In this document: positions 47,443 through 58,526 of the stretch, piece by piece
How the letters are laid out: the number at the start of each line of letters is the position of its first letter
Position numbering within the stretch: position 1 is the stretch's first letter
Translations under genes and position numbers: made by a program
DNA from: Tetmemena sp. SeJ-2015
Lineage: Eukaryota; Ciliophora; Spirotrichea; Sporadotrichida; Oxytrichidae
Assembly (NCBI GenBank): GCA_027382625.1
Contig: JAJKFJ010020912.1
Coordinates: 43,889-107,888, forward strand
Direction: 5' to 3'
DNA length: 64,000 nucleotides
Notes under the pieces: model-generated
The model's database searches: none
Seen by the model: the letters and a program-made list of their open reading frames with translations, nothing else
What the model was told of the DNA's origin: nothing

Positions 47443-48303
47443 ATGGGAAACACTTTGTGCAATCAGGCACCTTCAGATGAGTTTTTCCTTACTACGACTC
47501 AGGGAGAACCAGCTCCTAGAGTCAAGAGACCCATTGTCAAAGGATACGACAATGACACTGACTTTGACGCTGAGGTAAGCCATATTCAAAGTTGGACTTA
47601 GGTCATCTTCTATTAAAAACAGTTCTTTGGAGAAGATAAGATCAATATCATGATATCTTTGAGAGGAGAGATGGATCTTCTTTCGTCATCATCATAAACT
47701 TCTAATTTTGATCTTCAACACTTTTATAGAGTGCTGAAGTAGTGGAGCACGTGACTACTACTTTCAAGTCACCTCTAGACCTAGCCCTAGAGAAGAATGC
47801 CAATGCAGTACCAGCAGAGGAGCAGCGCAAGAGAACTATAGTCAAGAAATTGCATGAAGAGAGAGACCAGGAAGCGGAGCTGAGGAGACAACAATAAGCG
47901 GAGATCGATAGACAACACCAAGATAAAAATGGCCATTGATGGTCTTAGCTTAAGTTGTTAATTAATTTAAGAGGAGGAAGATAGGAAGAGACAGGAGCAT
48001 CTGAGGGAGGAAAAGGAAAGACTGGAGACTCTTAAGCAGCAGGAGAAGGAAGCCAAGAGATAGAGGAAGTTAGAGGAGCAGAAGAGATAAGCCGAGGAGG
48101 AAGCTAGGGCCAGGGCTCAAGAGGAAGAAGCTGAGAGAATCAGACTTGAGGCACTCGCTGAAGAAGAGGAGGCCGAGAGACTTAGACAAGAGTAAGAAGA
48201 GGCTGATAGATAAAGACAAGAACAAGAGCTAGCTGAAGCCGAGGAAGGCTAAGAACCCGCCGAGGGTGAGGAGCAAACTGAAGACCCTTACAATTAAAAT
48301 TGA
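47443..48303 (+). CDS. Acidic Glu/Arg/Gln-rich coiled-coil protein with possible N-myristoyl start
   Basis: The ATG at 47443 reads MGNTLCNQAPSDEFF, a Gly-2/Cys-6 start that could be lipid-modified. A first exon ends at DTDFDAE with a gtaag donor. The second exon (AEVVEHVTTTFKSPLDLALE) runs into a long charged helix (RQEHLREEKERLETLKQQEK, AEEEARARAQEEEAERIRL). The Glu-rich end is EGEEQTEDPYNQN before TGA. An IES at 47920-47983 interrupts the helix. Membrane-anchored rod proteins of this kind are often cortical or cytoskeletal, but no family is assigned. Confidence 0.7.
47920..47983 (+). other. IES, pointer AAGATA
   Basis: AAGATA lies at 47920-47925 and 47978-47983. Removing 58 bp joins CAA CAC CAA GAT AGG AAG AGA CAG and continues the charged helix. 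The insert carries an in-frame TGA. Confidence 0.83.
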
Positions 48304-48606
48304 GTTGGTTGCTTTGTTCCGGTAAGCTGATGACGGTAAGAGGTATCATCATCATCATTAACTGCAAAAGATATTTAAGGTATAAATTTAACTCATTTCT
48401 TCTCAAATAGACACTCAAAAGGAGAAGGATTTTATGAGAGTTAAAGCAATGAGAAATAAATAGTCAGCCTTCTAAGAATTATAAAGCATATTATCATTTA
48501 AATTAATTGAGACACTCAAATTGCTACCTAGCTCAAGTAAAACCATATCCAAATTATTAATAAAGCAAGCATACTAATAATACTTTCATTGCCACACCGA
48601 ATTTCA

Positions 48607-50460
48607 ATGGGTAGTTGCCAGAACAAGGTCCTTGTCTCAAATAAAAGAGCCAGAGCTTATATGATGAAGCCCAAATATATGAGTGATGTGAAATATAGGG
48701 TATGCCTATCATAGACTTTTCTCAATACCTTGTCGAGTTCATTAAAAATTAATTTCCCAAGCTTTTGTAACTAGTTCTTAGACGAGAGAAACTTCATTGA
48801 AGTGTCAAAGTAACTCTATTTCTAACTAAGCTTACTCGAATTCAAGAAGCTCTCCCTCTGCAGCCGGTAAGTAAGTACTTCCACTATAAATTTTGCCCCT
48901 CTTTTTCTCCAGCGTCAATTTGAATCACTACTCAATTATTCCAGTGGAGTAATCATTGTTGAAAATGTGAGATATTTAAATTGGCCCTGTTTCAAAGGAG
49001 ATCAGTCTTCTTCGTTTTCCTTGCTTGATTTTGAAAGTCTCGAATATATATTCGAAAAATACTTTTTTACTTATTAAATTCTATTTATTTAGAAAACTTA
49101 GAGCTTTGATATCGTCGCCACACGTGCAAGCTAACATACTCTACTTCCAACGGTCTCTTACAGTAAAGAAAAGAAAACACCAGAGCCAAATTCCCTCTAA
49201 CTTCCTGATGAGGATGTAGGGTCAAATCTTTTAGGACTCTATGCTCCAGTGGCAAGATGACGCATCCAAAGCATCGAAGAAAGAGCCAAGCTTAAACTTT
49301 TCGCAAATGAGGGAGTCTAAATAAATGTCTGATAAAAGTTCCTGGAGGAACGTAAATGAAAGACTCCAAATCCGACCCAAATCAAGCGAGAAATCAGAAC
49401 TAGTGAATCTAAAAAAGGAAATTGAATAACTTCTTTAATTCTTTTTGAATCGCACTCTGATTCATTAGAGAAAGATACAGTTTAGGGAGAAGAAAAGAAA
49501 TGGAGTAGGTCAGAAACATCTTGACTCCTCTTCTGCTAGTCTCTCTTAAAATGAAGAGGAGGCATAAATACACTACAAGCTTGAAACTACATGCCCTTTT
49601 TTATTGATTAGTGTTATATTTGGCTTAAAATCAGTAGTGGGATTGGTGAAATAGGCAAAAATCATTATAAAATCAGATCAGAGTGGACCTCTCCGCTCAA
49701 GCTTAAAAGAATGACTCAAAATCCCTCTGCCCACTTCCTAGATTCTGAAGATATCCCTCTTTCATATTTAAATCGTTTTAAGTTAAGTGTTATAGTGATT
49801 CCTCTCATCAGCGCATAGATATCAGTTCCAAAAGCGCTTAAAAATTAGGGTTCTGAATTTAATTTCTAGAAGGATATAATAAGTAAGGGAGGTAAGGCGG
49901 CCTTGGGAAAGAGAAGTTCTAATCTCCAAAAAATGACAAATAAAACAAAGGGAAATAATTAATAAAGAGTGCCTCCTGATATAACGTGCTTCGCTATCGA
50001 TTAATCTAAAGAGGTTAATGAATTCGATGCCACTAAAATAATCAGCAAGACTCAGCTTTTGCTGGATCACTTTGATCCCTAAAGCGAGAGACTCGACAGC
50101 GTGAAGGATAGCAGATATGAAACGGAGAGCCATCTAAATATAGAGGGACTTCAAACGACATAGCGCTATCAACTTATTGAGTAGCAGTACTTTCAAATGC
50201 TTGACACAAAGGAAAAGTCGGTTTTTGACAAGGCAAGTAGCTTCAGACAGACGCTCCAAAATAACAATGGCATACGCTCTAAAAGTAATTTACTCTAAAC
50301 TTAGAGACATCATGCCACTCTCAGATAGGAGCACCTTCAATAAAAATGTGTTTCCTCCTAATTTTAAAAGAAGCACTCTATTCTGAATAGCACTAACTCA
50401 ATGGTGCAAGAGATTCTAGCGTTCGAGCACTTTGGGAGCTCTAGACTGTTAGAAAAATGA
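48607..50460 (+). CDS. Hypothetical protein with MGSC start
   Basis: The ATG at 48607 reads MGSCQNKVLVSNKRARAYMM, again a Gly-2/Cys-4 start suggesting possible acylation. It is followed by FLDERNFIEVSKQLYFQL and GVIIVENV, with gtaag donors between. From about 49160 a long Ser/Lys/Gln-rich frame runs (MSDKSSWRNVNERLQIRPKS, HLDSSSASLSQNEEEA). It ends HFGSSRLLEK before TGA. Most Gln are TAA/TAG. It has no recognised domain. Intron and possible IES positions between 48700 and 49160 are only partly resolved. Confidence 0.5.
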
Positions 50461-50749
50461 TTCTTCAATATAATCTAGAATAAAACATAGAAATGTTTAA
50501 GGACAAGAAAGCTAACTATATATGACTTAAAAGAATGATAAGTTATCCCACCAAGAGGCAAGCTAATTAAGTAACTATACTAATTAATAAGGAGGGGCTC
50601 AAATGGGTACGGTTGCAAGCTTCCCGATATTTAGGATATGAGAGGGAGACTAATTGTCATTTGAATAAATTAGACTGATAGGATTGATTATGTAAAGTAA
50701 ATTAGAAATTAAGTTTCATTTCTTAAGAAATAATATATTAATTTCATTA
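50461..50749. other. AT-rich tail-to-tail spacer
   Basis: This is the spacer between two convergent genes. There is no open frame or repeat of note. Confidence 0.4.
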
Positions 50750-51602
50750 TCATTAAACACACAGACAACTAATCTTCTCCAATATATTATTTTGGAGCAT
50801 ATTAAAAGCCTACTTTCTGTCAAATTTGTTCCCACCTCTATCTATAAATTAAGGTTATGTATGTGAGCTGAGGCCTTCAGAATTTTCTAAATTGCTGTCA
50901 GTGTGCGGATCATTATAAGGTATTCCGATTATGAGCAGTTCAATCTTCTCTTTTGCACAAAGCTCTTTTATCTATTCAATTTGTGCTCTTGACGTCAAGT
51001 ATCCTAAATCAATTTTCGTCAAGAGTAGTAGTTCCTTTGCTCGGATCAAATTATAAGCACAAACAAACAAGTAATAGATATGCAATTTTTAAATTAGGCT
51101 TAGACTTCTCTTTGTTCCAGACTTCTCTAGTTTGTTGAATTAATTACTGCGTCCTCTCTTTGAGATTATCCTCTTGCTAAAGTGAAATCAGGTAGACTAT
51201 GACATCTGCATCTTTTAGTAAGTACTAGTTATAGAATGGAAACTTCTTGAGAAAAGAGCCTCCACTTTCCCAAAAGCTGAAGCGCATAGTCGTTTTTCCG
51301 GGCTAGAGAGCAGCAGCAGCACTTTCTGAATTTTGAAGTTTGCTTAAATCTGCTTAGTCTTCAGATTGTTCATGTAACCATTCTACAACACTCACAGATA
51401 TCCCCCATGTCTCAGTGTAAGAGGGCAGTGAAGGTAACTTGGACTCAATAGTTGTATCTTGAAAATTCTACTCCTTAAGGAATTTAATGAGCGCAGATTT
51501 GCCAGAATCTGAGGCACCAACTAATCAATTAAAACACTTATTGCATTAGAATCAAAGTTGATTATTTATGAATGACACTTTGCTTTCAATAGTAGAGTTC
51601 AT
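50750..51602 (-). CDS. Small GTPase-like P-loop protein
   Basis: After a short N-terminal piece (MNSTIESK) the protein shows a P-loop VGASDSGKSALIKFL. A region near switch II reads FSFWESGGSFLKKFPFY, then YLLKDADVIVYLISLQQ, and LLLLTKIDL matches the (N/T)KxD base-recognition motif. The Cys-containing tail is NNILEKISCLCVQ before TGA. Order and spacing fit an atypical Ras-like GTPase, with a longer loop between P-loop and switch II (about 70 residues). Whether it hydrolyses GTP is uncertain. A 6-bp repeat (ACACTT at 51534-51539 and 51575-51580) suggests an IES just before the P-loop, but one base is then left over. Confidence 0.6.
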
Positions 51603-51653
51603 TAATTTCTTAAATCCTTAATTCGCTAAATTATAATAGCGATAATTTATATA

Positions 51654-53051
51654 ATGAGCGAAAATATCACAGCTTTTATCTCAAGTATATTCATTTTCAT
51701 AGAGCCTAAATCTTTCAGATAACTAGACTGAGACCATCCTTTAGAATGCAACCTCTACTGATACTCAAGACATCCATTCACACACTTCTTTCGAAGACTA
51801 ATTTGACATCGATATTAATAAACTGCAAGATCAACTTGTGAATGCTACTCTAACTCCCATCAACTATGTGCTGGAGGTAGATCTCACCTACAAAATCCAA
51901 TTCACACTAGCAATGATCATAATATGTGGCATCTTCTATCCTCTCTTTAATAAGTGCTTTTAAATTGTTGAGAGTATTTCTCTCTTCACTTACATATTCA
52001 AATACTGTCGAGCCATTTCCAATCCAGTGACATTTCCTTATAAGCACGTAGTAATTACTGGCTGTGGAACAGGGCTTGGTAAGTCTCTTGTCCAGGAAGT
52101 TTACATGAAGGGTGCTTATATCACAATGATCGGTAGAGACAAAGAAAAGTTGCTCAAGGTGGCTTAATCTGTCGACGTAAGATCCAAGACAATTACATAC
52201 CTCATTCTAAGCAAACTGAATTAAGTCAATGATGATTTATCCTGCTCTTATAGGTAAACTTCAAAGTTCAACCCTTGATTAATGTTGTCGTGAGTGATAT
52301 TACAGAGTTAAAGGAAAGAGATGTTGAGATGCTGCTAAAGCAGTCAGAGTTAATGTATGGGCCGATTGAAATGCTGATATGCTGCGCAGCAATAAGCAAG
52401 CCTACCATGATTCTACAAAGCAGCATAGATTAATATGCCCATCACATGAACCTAAACTACTTGGGAGTGCTCAAGTTTGTTCTTCCTGTTGCAAAGCGCA
52501 TGCAAAGTAGGAAAACTCAAGGCAGGATAGTATTAGTTGGAGACACTCTTCAGTCGAATTTTGTTGTACCAGGTATGGCTCCTTACACCTGCAGCAAGGC
52601 AGCAGTTGAGCACTTAGCCTTCCAATTGAAAGCAGAGCTTGAGCCTCACGAAATTAAAGTGCACTACTTCGTCGCTCCACCTATGGATTTAAGTTTGCGA
52701 TATTAATTATAAAGGGATAGTTAATTGTTATCAGAGTAAAAGAAAATGTATCACCTAGTGACTAGATGCCTGATGAAAGATTAAAGAAGTGTGAGCACAG
52801 ATTATGCAGCGCAACTTCTCATGAGAGGAATATCAATGAAGTAAGTCTTGACGTGTTTTAATACTGCTTTTAGTCATTTCATGATCAATGGAACTTGGAC
52901 ATAAGAGATAATGGGTACTCTCAAAGGCACTTCAAAATACTTTTACACTTTACTCATGACTCCAATCGCTATAGCAATAAGATAATACAGTGATCAACAT
53001 GTCAGGACAATCATCTCTTAGCAGAAACCATTAAAGTCAAACTCAAACTGA
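51654..53051 (+). CDS. Short-chain dehydrogenase, 3-ketodihydrosphingosine reductase-like
   Basis: This family reduces 3-ketosphinganine with NADPH in the ER as an early step of sphingolipid synthesis. The N-terminal part has a membrane helix (FTLAMIIICGIFYPLF). The cofactor motif is VVITGCGTGLGKSL (T-G-x-x-x-G-x-G). LICCAAISKPT resembles the NNAG position, and the catalytic YTCSK (Y-x-x-x-K) is preceded by IVLVGDTLQSNF. A C-terminal membrane segment (YFYTLLMTPIAIAI) and a basic/Asn tail precede TGA. Introns are at about 52179-52258 and 52842-52873. The first 60 bp contain a TGA that needs an intron or IES not fully resolved. An SDR call is firm; KDSR rests on the membrane helices and context. 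Confidence 0.7.
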
Positions 53052-53099
53052 AGTACTAAACTTTTAAGTATATTAGCAAAAAACTACTACTTCTTCTGC

Positions 53100-55176
53100 G
53101 ACTGTAATTTTCTTTTGACAAAACTTCAACAATACGCTTTTAAGAATCTTAAATTGGCTTATATTACTTTAAATTGTTGATATTTCGTACCACTTCTCAA
53201 AACTCCTCTGTATTTAGTACACTTACAATAACGTTTTTATCATCAATATCTTGTGCCATATTTTGAGAATTACTACTGGCCTATTTATTGACTTATTTAC
53301 CATTTCCTTGGTTCTTATTGCTAGATGCTTGCTAGTTTTTATGAGAGCTAAGTAGCTAGTTATGGTTAGATTTCTAGTTAGAGAGATGATTTTAGAGCGT
53401 CTTGATTGCGACTTCTCGCTTTCTCTCTGTATTTTAGCCAGTACCCTCCGAGTCTTAAAACTCATCTTCGTCATACTAACCTCCAGTGCCATTTTCATCA
53501 TACTCCTCATCGTAATCAGACTGATGAGAAATCATCACCTGCTTTCCTTCATCTCCCGAGCCTTCAGCTTCCATTCCATTCGCATCCACTCTCTCACTTA
53601 TTGGCTCTTCTTCATGATTATCAGAATCCATGTCTTAGTTTTGCTGCTACAGCAATTGGCTTGACTGGACGAGTCTCTCTTAAATATCAGTGCTCATCAA
53701 ATCGTCCCTCTAGATAATTTACCAAATGCATCCACGAGAATCTGTGAACAGAACCAGCTCGTTGTTTTATTGAGAAAAATCTAGCATTTCCTGAATCTTA
53801 CTAAGATCTCCGTAATTCTTATCTACGAATAATTGACTGAGTGTGTGCAACCTTCGATTCCGTTATTCGTTCAAGCTTAAAGTTGAGGCTCTCCCGAATG
53901 CATTAGCGTTTGGATTAGACTATGCAGGATTTTGGAGAAAGTTTAATTGAGAGCTTGAGTAGTTATTCATTGCACTGCTTGCTCTGTTGCTTTCTTAGTT
54001 AGAATAAAAAATATGAATGCAATTAGTTTCGGTAGCTGCGAGAACTGTAAACTCCACCATCATGATATTCTGAAAAAATAATTAAGCATTTAAAGTGTTA
54101 TCATGTTCACTTTGATTTTCGAACTGAAGTGATGCCAGTTTTTCCTTCATAAGATTCGACAGTTCTCCCTTCAGCCATTCGATTTCAGTTTGTAGCTCCT
54201 TTTGCTAAACCAGAAGTTTCTCTTGTGCCTGCTAATTCATTTTACTATGTGCTTACTGATAGTGGACTAGTTATGAATGAGGAATTTAATGTCTGAAAGA
54301 TATTTAGCACTTTGGACAGGAAATTTACACCACTTGAGCTCCATCAGAGTTATTGGTTTATTATCCATTTTAGTTTTGATTTAATTTCTAACTGCTTTTT
54401 TAGGGTAATTAGGCCTGAGAACTGGGATTCTAATTTGCTCCTCCGTCCATCATAAGGAAAATTATCATAAACCATAATAAAACTACACTTATCATCGTTG
54501 TAAGGTTGTATTGTGTGTTAAATCCATTCTTAGGAGAAGTCTAATAGAAAACTGTAGTATTAGCCTTAGTGCTTGCATATCCAAGGGTCTGCTAGTGATT
54601 GTTATTGTTGGTGTGTTAACTTGTAATTTGCTACTATTGCTGTCCACCTTTCTTATCTACATTAATTGAGTGATAATTATCTTGGTGAGGCGGTGAATGA
54701 GCGTGCTACTGCGCTTGATTTAGCTATAGGCGAAGCGAGTCGATTTCTTTTTTAAGTTTCTGTACCAGATTATCGCTCTAACCACATGTATTTATATAGT
54801 CATCTATACATAGTCATTACAATAAGCTCTTGAAAATGAAAATTAAAAGCACCTTAACGTAAAATAGGTTTGAAATCCTTTAAAAGATTGAATTTGAAGT
54901 GTGAATTCCACGTGCATTTATGGATTTGGTTAGATGGATTTAAGACTTACCCAATAATTGCTTGTTTTGTTTTAGGGTGGTTCTCATGTCGGCATTCCTA
55001 TCTTAGAGCACCTCGTTCTCCTTAGCAAGTTCCTATATGTACTGGTTCAAGTACTTTATTTGATCCTCAAGTTTTGCATTCTTGCTCCTCTCCTCATTCG
55101 TGTGGACACTGTTATTCGACTGTGATGAGGATGCGTGGCTATCCTTGCCTTTGACAAACTTTTTAAAAAGACTCAT
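53100..55176 (-). CDS. Coiled-coil protein with a Cys/His zinc-finger-like motif
   Basis: The ATG at 55176 reads MSLFKKFVKGKDSHASSSQ, then a coiled coil (KLEDQIKYLNQYIQELAKEN). Near 54290-54340 a C-x-x-C...H pattern occurs (ISCPKCQISFRHQIPHSQL). Another coiled coil follows (LQTEIEWLKGELSNLMKEKL). The 3' part is Asn/Ser/Gln-rich, with an acidic SDYDEEYDENGTGG stretch near 53530. The 3' end and some exon joins are not resolved. The possible zinc site is an inference from spacing only. Confidence 0.5.
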
Positions 55177-55336
55177 TTTATTAGAGACCTCTTTCCAAAA
55201 TATAATTATATTTCAAAATATTCTATTTCCATCCCTACCAACAATACTTTCTTACTAGAGAAAGCAATTAACGAATTTAACATAATTATAGTAGTAATAA
55301 TCATTATAATATTTGGACAAAGAGCAATAATCGATT

Positions 55337-57483
55337 ATGGCGCAACCATCATTATTCGGCGGAGGAGCCACAGTAAGTTTAAAAAGCAAACTCACTAGCA
55401 ATCTTAATATAATTCTTTAGTAAACTGCGAGCACTTCTTTGTTTGGAGCATCAACTGCAGCCACAGGAAGTTAATTTGGAGCACTTGCTGCTTAGCCTAC
55501 TTAAAACTCAGGCACTACATCAAGCTAGCCCTTTGGAGGAGGAGCTCTGAGAATAATTGTTAATATTGTTTATGATTGATGAGTGGAGGTGGTCTATTTG
55601 GATAAAAGCCATCTGGCACCACTGGAGCCTCAGCCACAGGAGGTGCAGGTCTCTTTGGAGGTTAATCAGCTACACTTGCTGATGGGAATAAGGGTTTATT
55701 TGGAAATCAAGCACCCTCCTCAGGAGGACTATTCGGAAACGTAGCAGCCACAGGCGGTAGTGCACCAACTGGCTTAACCTCATCTTTTGGCCAGCAAGCA
55801 AATCCAGCTAGCACATCAGCTTAATAACCCGCTTCTGCATCATCTGGGCCAGGATTGTTTGGTCAGCCAGCAGGTTCAAGCGCTCCTTCAACTGGAATAT
55901 TCGGAGGATTTGGATAAAAACCTGCTCAATAACCTGCAAACGCCGAATAAAAACCACTAGCAGCTGCTCCTACTAATTTGTTTGGAGGAGGCTCAGGAGG
56001 ATCAGCTTCGGGATTCGGCGGATTTGGACAAGCTGCCTCTAATCCATAGACTGCAACTTTCAACAGTCAAGCATCTTCTTCTTAACCACCCTCAAGTTTA
56101 GGATCAGGCGCTGCTGGAGGCGGCCTCTTTGGTCAAAGTACCGGGGGCACTACTCATTTTAAAAAAAAAATTAATATATTTGCGATCTAGATATATTCCT
56201 CCTAAATTCCTAAGGTTCAAATAAGGAAGATTTTTCACCTTATTGTAGGAATATATCTATTCTTAAACCGAAATTTTATCTTATTCATAAATTAAGTTCT
56301 CACTACTCTCTTTGGAAAGCCAGCTGAGAGTTCAACTGCATCTAACTAGCCTCAGATGCAGGAGACTAAATCCTAAGCACCTGCAACTTCATTAGGCCCA
56401 GGTGCTGCAAGCACTTCACCCCTTTTTGGAGCTTTTGGAGCTTCCACTAACTCTACTTCAAGCACTTAGATGCCAGCAGGAGGACTTAATCTATCAGGAT
56501 TTGGTACTGCAAATAAACCTTCAGGACTCGGATTTGGAAGCAGCACAACAGCAACTACTAATCTCGCTGCTCCTAAAGAATAATCAGCACCTGCATCCAC
56601 TTCTTCGTTCGCACCCTTTGGAGCGCCTGCCAATAAAAATGAGAACAATCAACCCAGCCAGCAAGAGTAAAAGCAACCAGATACCAAACCAATCTCATCG
56701 TTCGGAGGCTTTGGTGGCTAATCCAATACTTCAACTATTTCAGGATAAGCACCAGCATCTTCATCTTTACAGACACCTTCTTTATTCGGTGGAGCAAAGA
56801 CAGAGGAGAAAAAGCAAGAAACCACTTAGGCAACTCCATCTTTTGTCACAAAACCTAAGGATGATGCTGGTCCTAGTTTATTTGGAGGTGCTAGCTCCAC
56901 CTCTGCATTTGGACAGCCATCTTAATCTTTGCTAGGAAAGACAACACTAGCATAGCCCACCCAGAACTAGGCAGATAATTTAAGTAAGCCAACTTCAAAT
57001 CTCTTCGGAGGTTCAGGAGCACTAGGTGGACTTGGAGCTTCTTCTAATCTATCTGCAAGTTCTTTCGCAAAGCCAGCCACTTCTACTGAACCTAAAGAAG
57101 CTGCAACTAAGCCTGATTCCTCAGCTTCAAATCCTTCTGCAAGCTTATTTGGAGGTGGAGCTAATAAACCAGGTGGGCTCTTTGGAAATGTAGCAGGAGA
57201 TGCTCCCAAAGATAAAAAGTAAGAAGAAGAGAAGAAGGCTAATGGAATTAGTGCAAGCGGCACCTAGTCTGCATCTTTTGGAGGGTTTGGAAGTAATAAA
57301 CCAGCAGATATAACTGTACCCTCTAAGCAACCTACTTTAGGAGGCGCACCATCAACAAATTTAATCAATTTATTCGGAGGTGGCTAAGACTCAAAGAAAG
57401 AAGAGTCTTCTAAACCTGCTGGAGCAGGACTTTTCGGCCAAACTGCTACAAATCTCACTTAGCCAACAAGCCAAGATAAATCA
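55337..57483 (+). CDS. FG-repeat half of a scrambled Nup62/Nsp1-type nucleoporin
   Basis: The ATG at 55337 (MAQPSLFGGGAT) opens a domain of many FG, LFG and GLFG-like repeats in Ser/Thr/Gly/Ala-rich spacers, the disordered permeability barrier of nuclear pores. A 48-bp intron follows the first exon. Two IESs (55534-55589 and 56148-56308) must be removed to keep the repeats in frame. The reading runs to LFGQTATNLTQPTSQDKS, where the 11-bp sequence AAGATAAATCA (57473-57483) ends the segment. The same 11 bp start the inverted coiled-coil segment on the other strand. Continuing on the plus strand instead gives non-FG sequence of random type. Confidence 0.85.
55534..55589 (+). other. IES in the nucleoporin FG region, pointer TGGAGG
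   Basis: TGGAGG lies at 55534-55539 and 55584-55589. Removing 50 bp gives CCC TTT GGA GGT GGT CTA TTT GGA, two FG units in frame. Because the repeat itself encodes part of the FG motif, some of the match could be coincidental, but the frame demands a removal here. Confidence 0.78.
56148..56308 (+). other. IES in the nucleoporin FG region, pointer CACTACTC
   Basis: The 8-bp pointer lies at 56148-56155 and 56301-56308. Removing 153 bp of very AT-rich DNA (including a 10-A run) joins GGG GGC ACT ACT CTC TTT GGA AAG. The insert length is 3n but it contains TGA codons in frame. Confidence 0.85.
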
Positions 57484-57592
57484 AAATGCAGAGATCAGAG
57501 AGGAAAGTCTTCTATCATTGAGATTTTAACATCAAAATTAATTATTAGTCTAACTTTCTAAATGCAAAAACCGTTTTCATTCTCATAGGGAG

Positions 57593-58526
57593 TTAGCTTG
57601 TAGACCTAGTCTCTCTCCAATATCTTCTACTTGATAGTTAAGTTCTATGGCGGCGTTTTCAAGCCATAGCAAAGTCTCATAGTAAGAACTCACTATTTGA
57701 TCCATGTTAAGTACTTAGCCATCCATTACGATGTTGAGCTTCTCCTTGCCTTGACGCTCTCTCACATCTATCAAAGATTAAGCTTCAGCTATTAAGAAAT
57801 TGAAAGATGATTTAGTTAAATTGAACATGAGATTTATATGAATAGCTCCTTGGACATATCATCAATTTGCTGCTCAATGCTGAGTGCCTTTCTGTAAACG
57901 CTATCCTTGGAAGACTAAGTGTTAATAGCTCTAAAGTACTGCTCATCTGCTGTCTATCCCTTGAAGTAATCCACAATTAGCAACAACTTACACATATGCA
58001 AACTTTACAAGTTTAATCTAGGAACTGCTTATTTCCACCTGCACTAATTATTCTATCAAGTTCTCTGTCGATCTAGTCCAGCTCTTAGATGATTTGAGTC
58101 TGATCTTGGGCCACTCCAGCCAAGGCAGAGGCGTTAGACTTATAGGTATCTATCACTTCTTTCGAGGAGGCTTCTACTCTCTTGATCTGACCCAGTGCTT
58201 CATAGATAGTGCGTTCATAGTTGAGCAGTTGATCGCAGGTGTCCTTGAATGACTACTCATTCTGAGTCACTTGATGCCTCCACTTGTTAAATAATTCTAG
58301 AGTTTAGATATCTGAAAGTTATATTTGATAGGTTTAATAAGAGCACCCACTTGCTGATCATCAGGGATGATTACTTGTGCTTGCTAAGCAGTCTAGGTAA
58401 GTGTGGTGGCTGGTTGAACACCTGATGCAGCCACTTATTATTGCTGTTGAGGTTATTGCTACTAATCTTGACTGGCTTATGGTTACTGAGAAGTGTTGAT
58501 TTGAGTGGGTGCTGCTGATTTATCTT
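57593..58526 (-). CDS. Inverted coiled-coil half of the Nup62/Nsp1-type nucleoporin
   Basis: Reading from 58526 on the minus strand, the pointer AAGATAAATCA (rc 58516-58526) leads to AAPTQINTSQQPQ and a poly-Gln stretch. A GT-AG intron and an Nsp1_C-type coiled coil follow (ELFNKWRHQVTQNEQSFKDT, AGVAQDQTQIIQELDQIDRE, LSIEQQIDDMSKELF), then VSSYYETLLWLENAAIELNY, ending at TGA 57593-57595. The segment has no start codon of its own. FG repeats followed by this coiled coil are the defining architecture of Nup62/Nsp1 in the central channel, so the two halves complement each other exactly. Confidence 0.85.
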
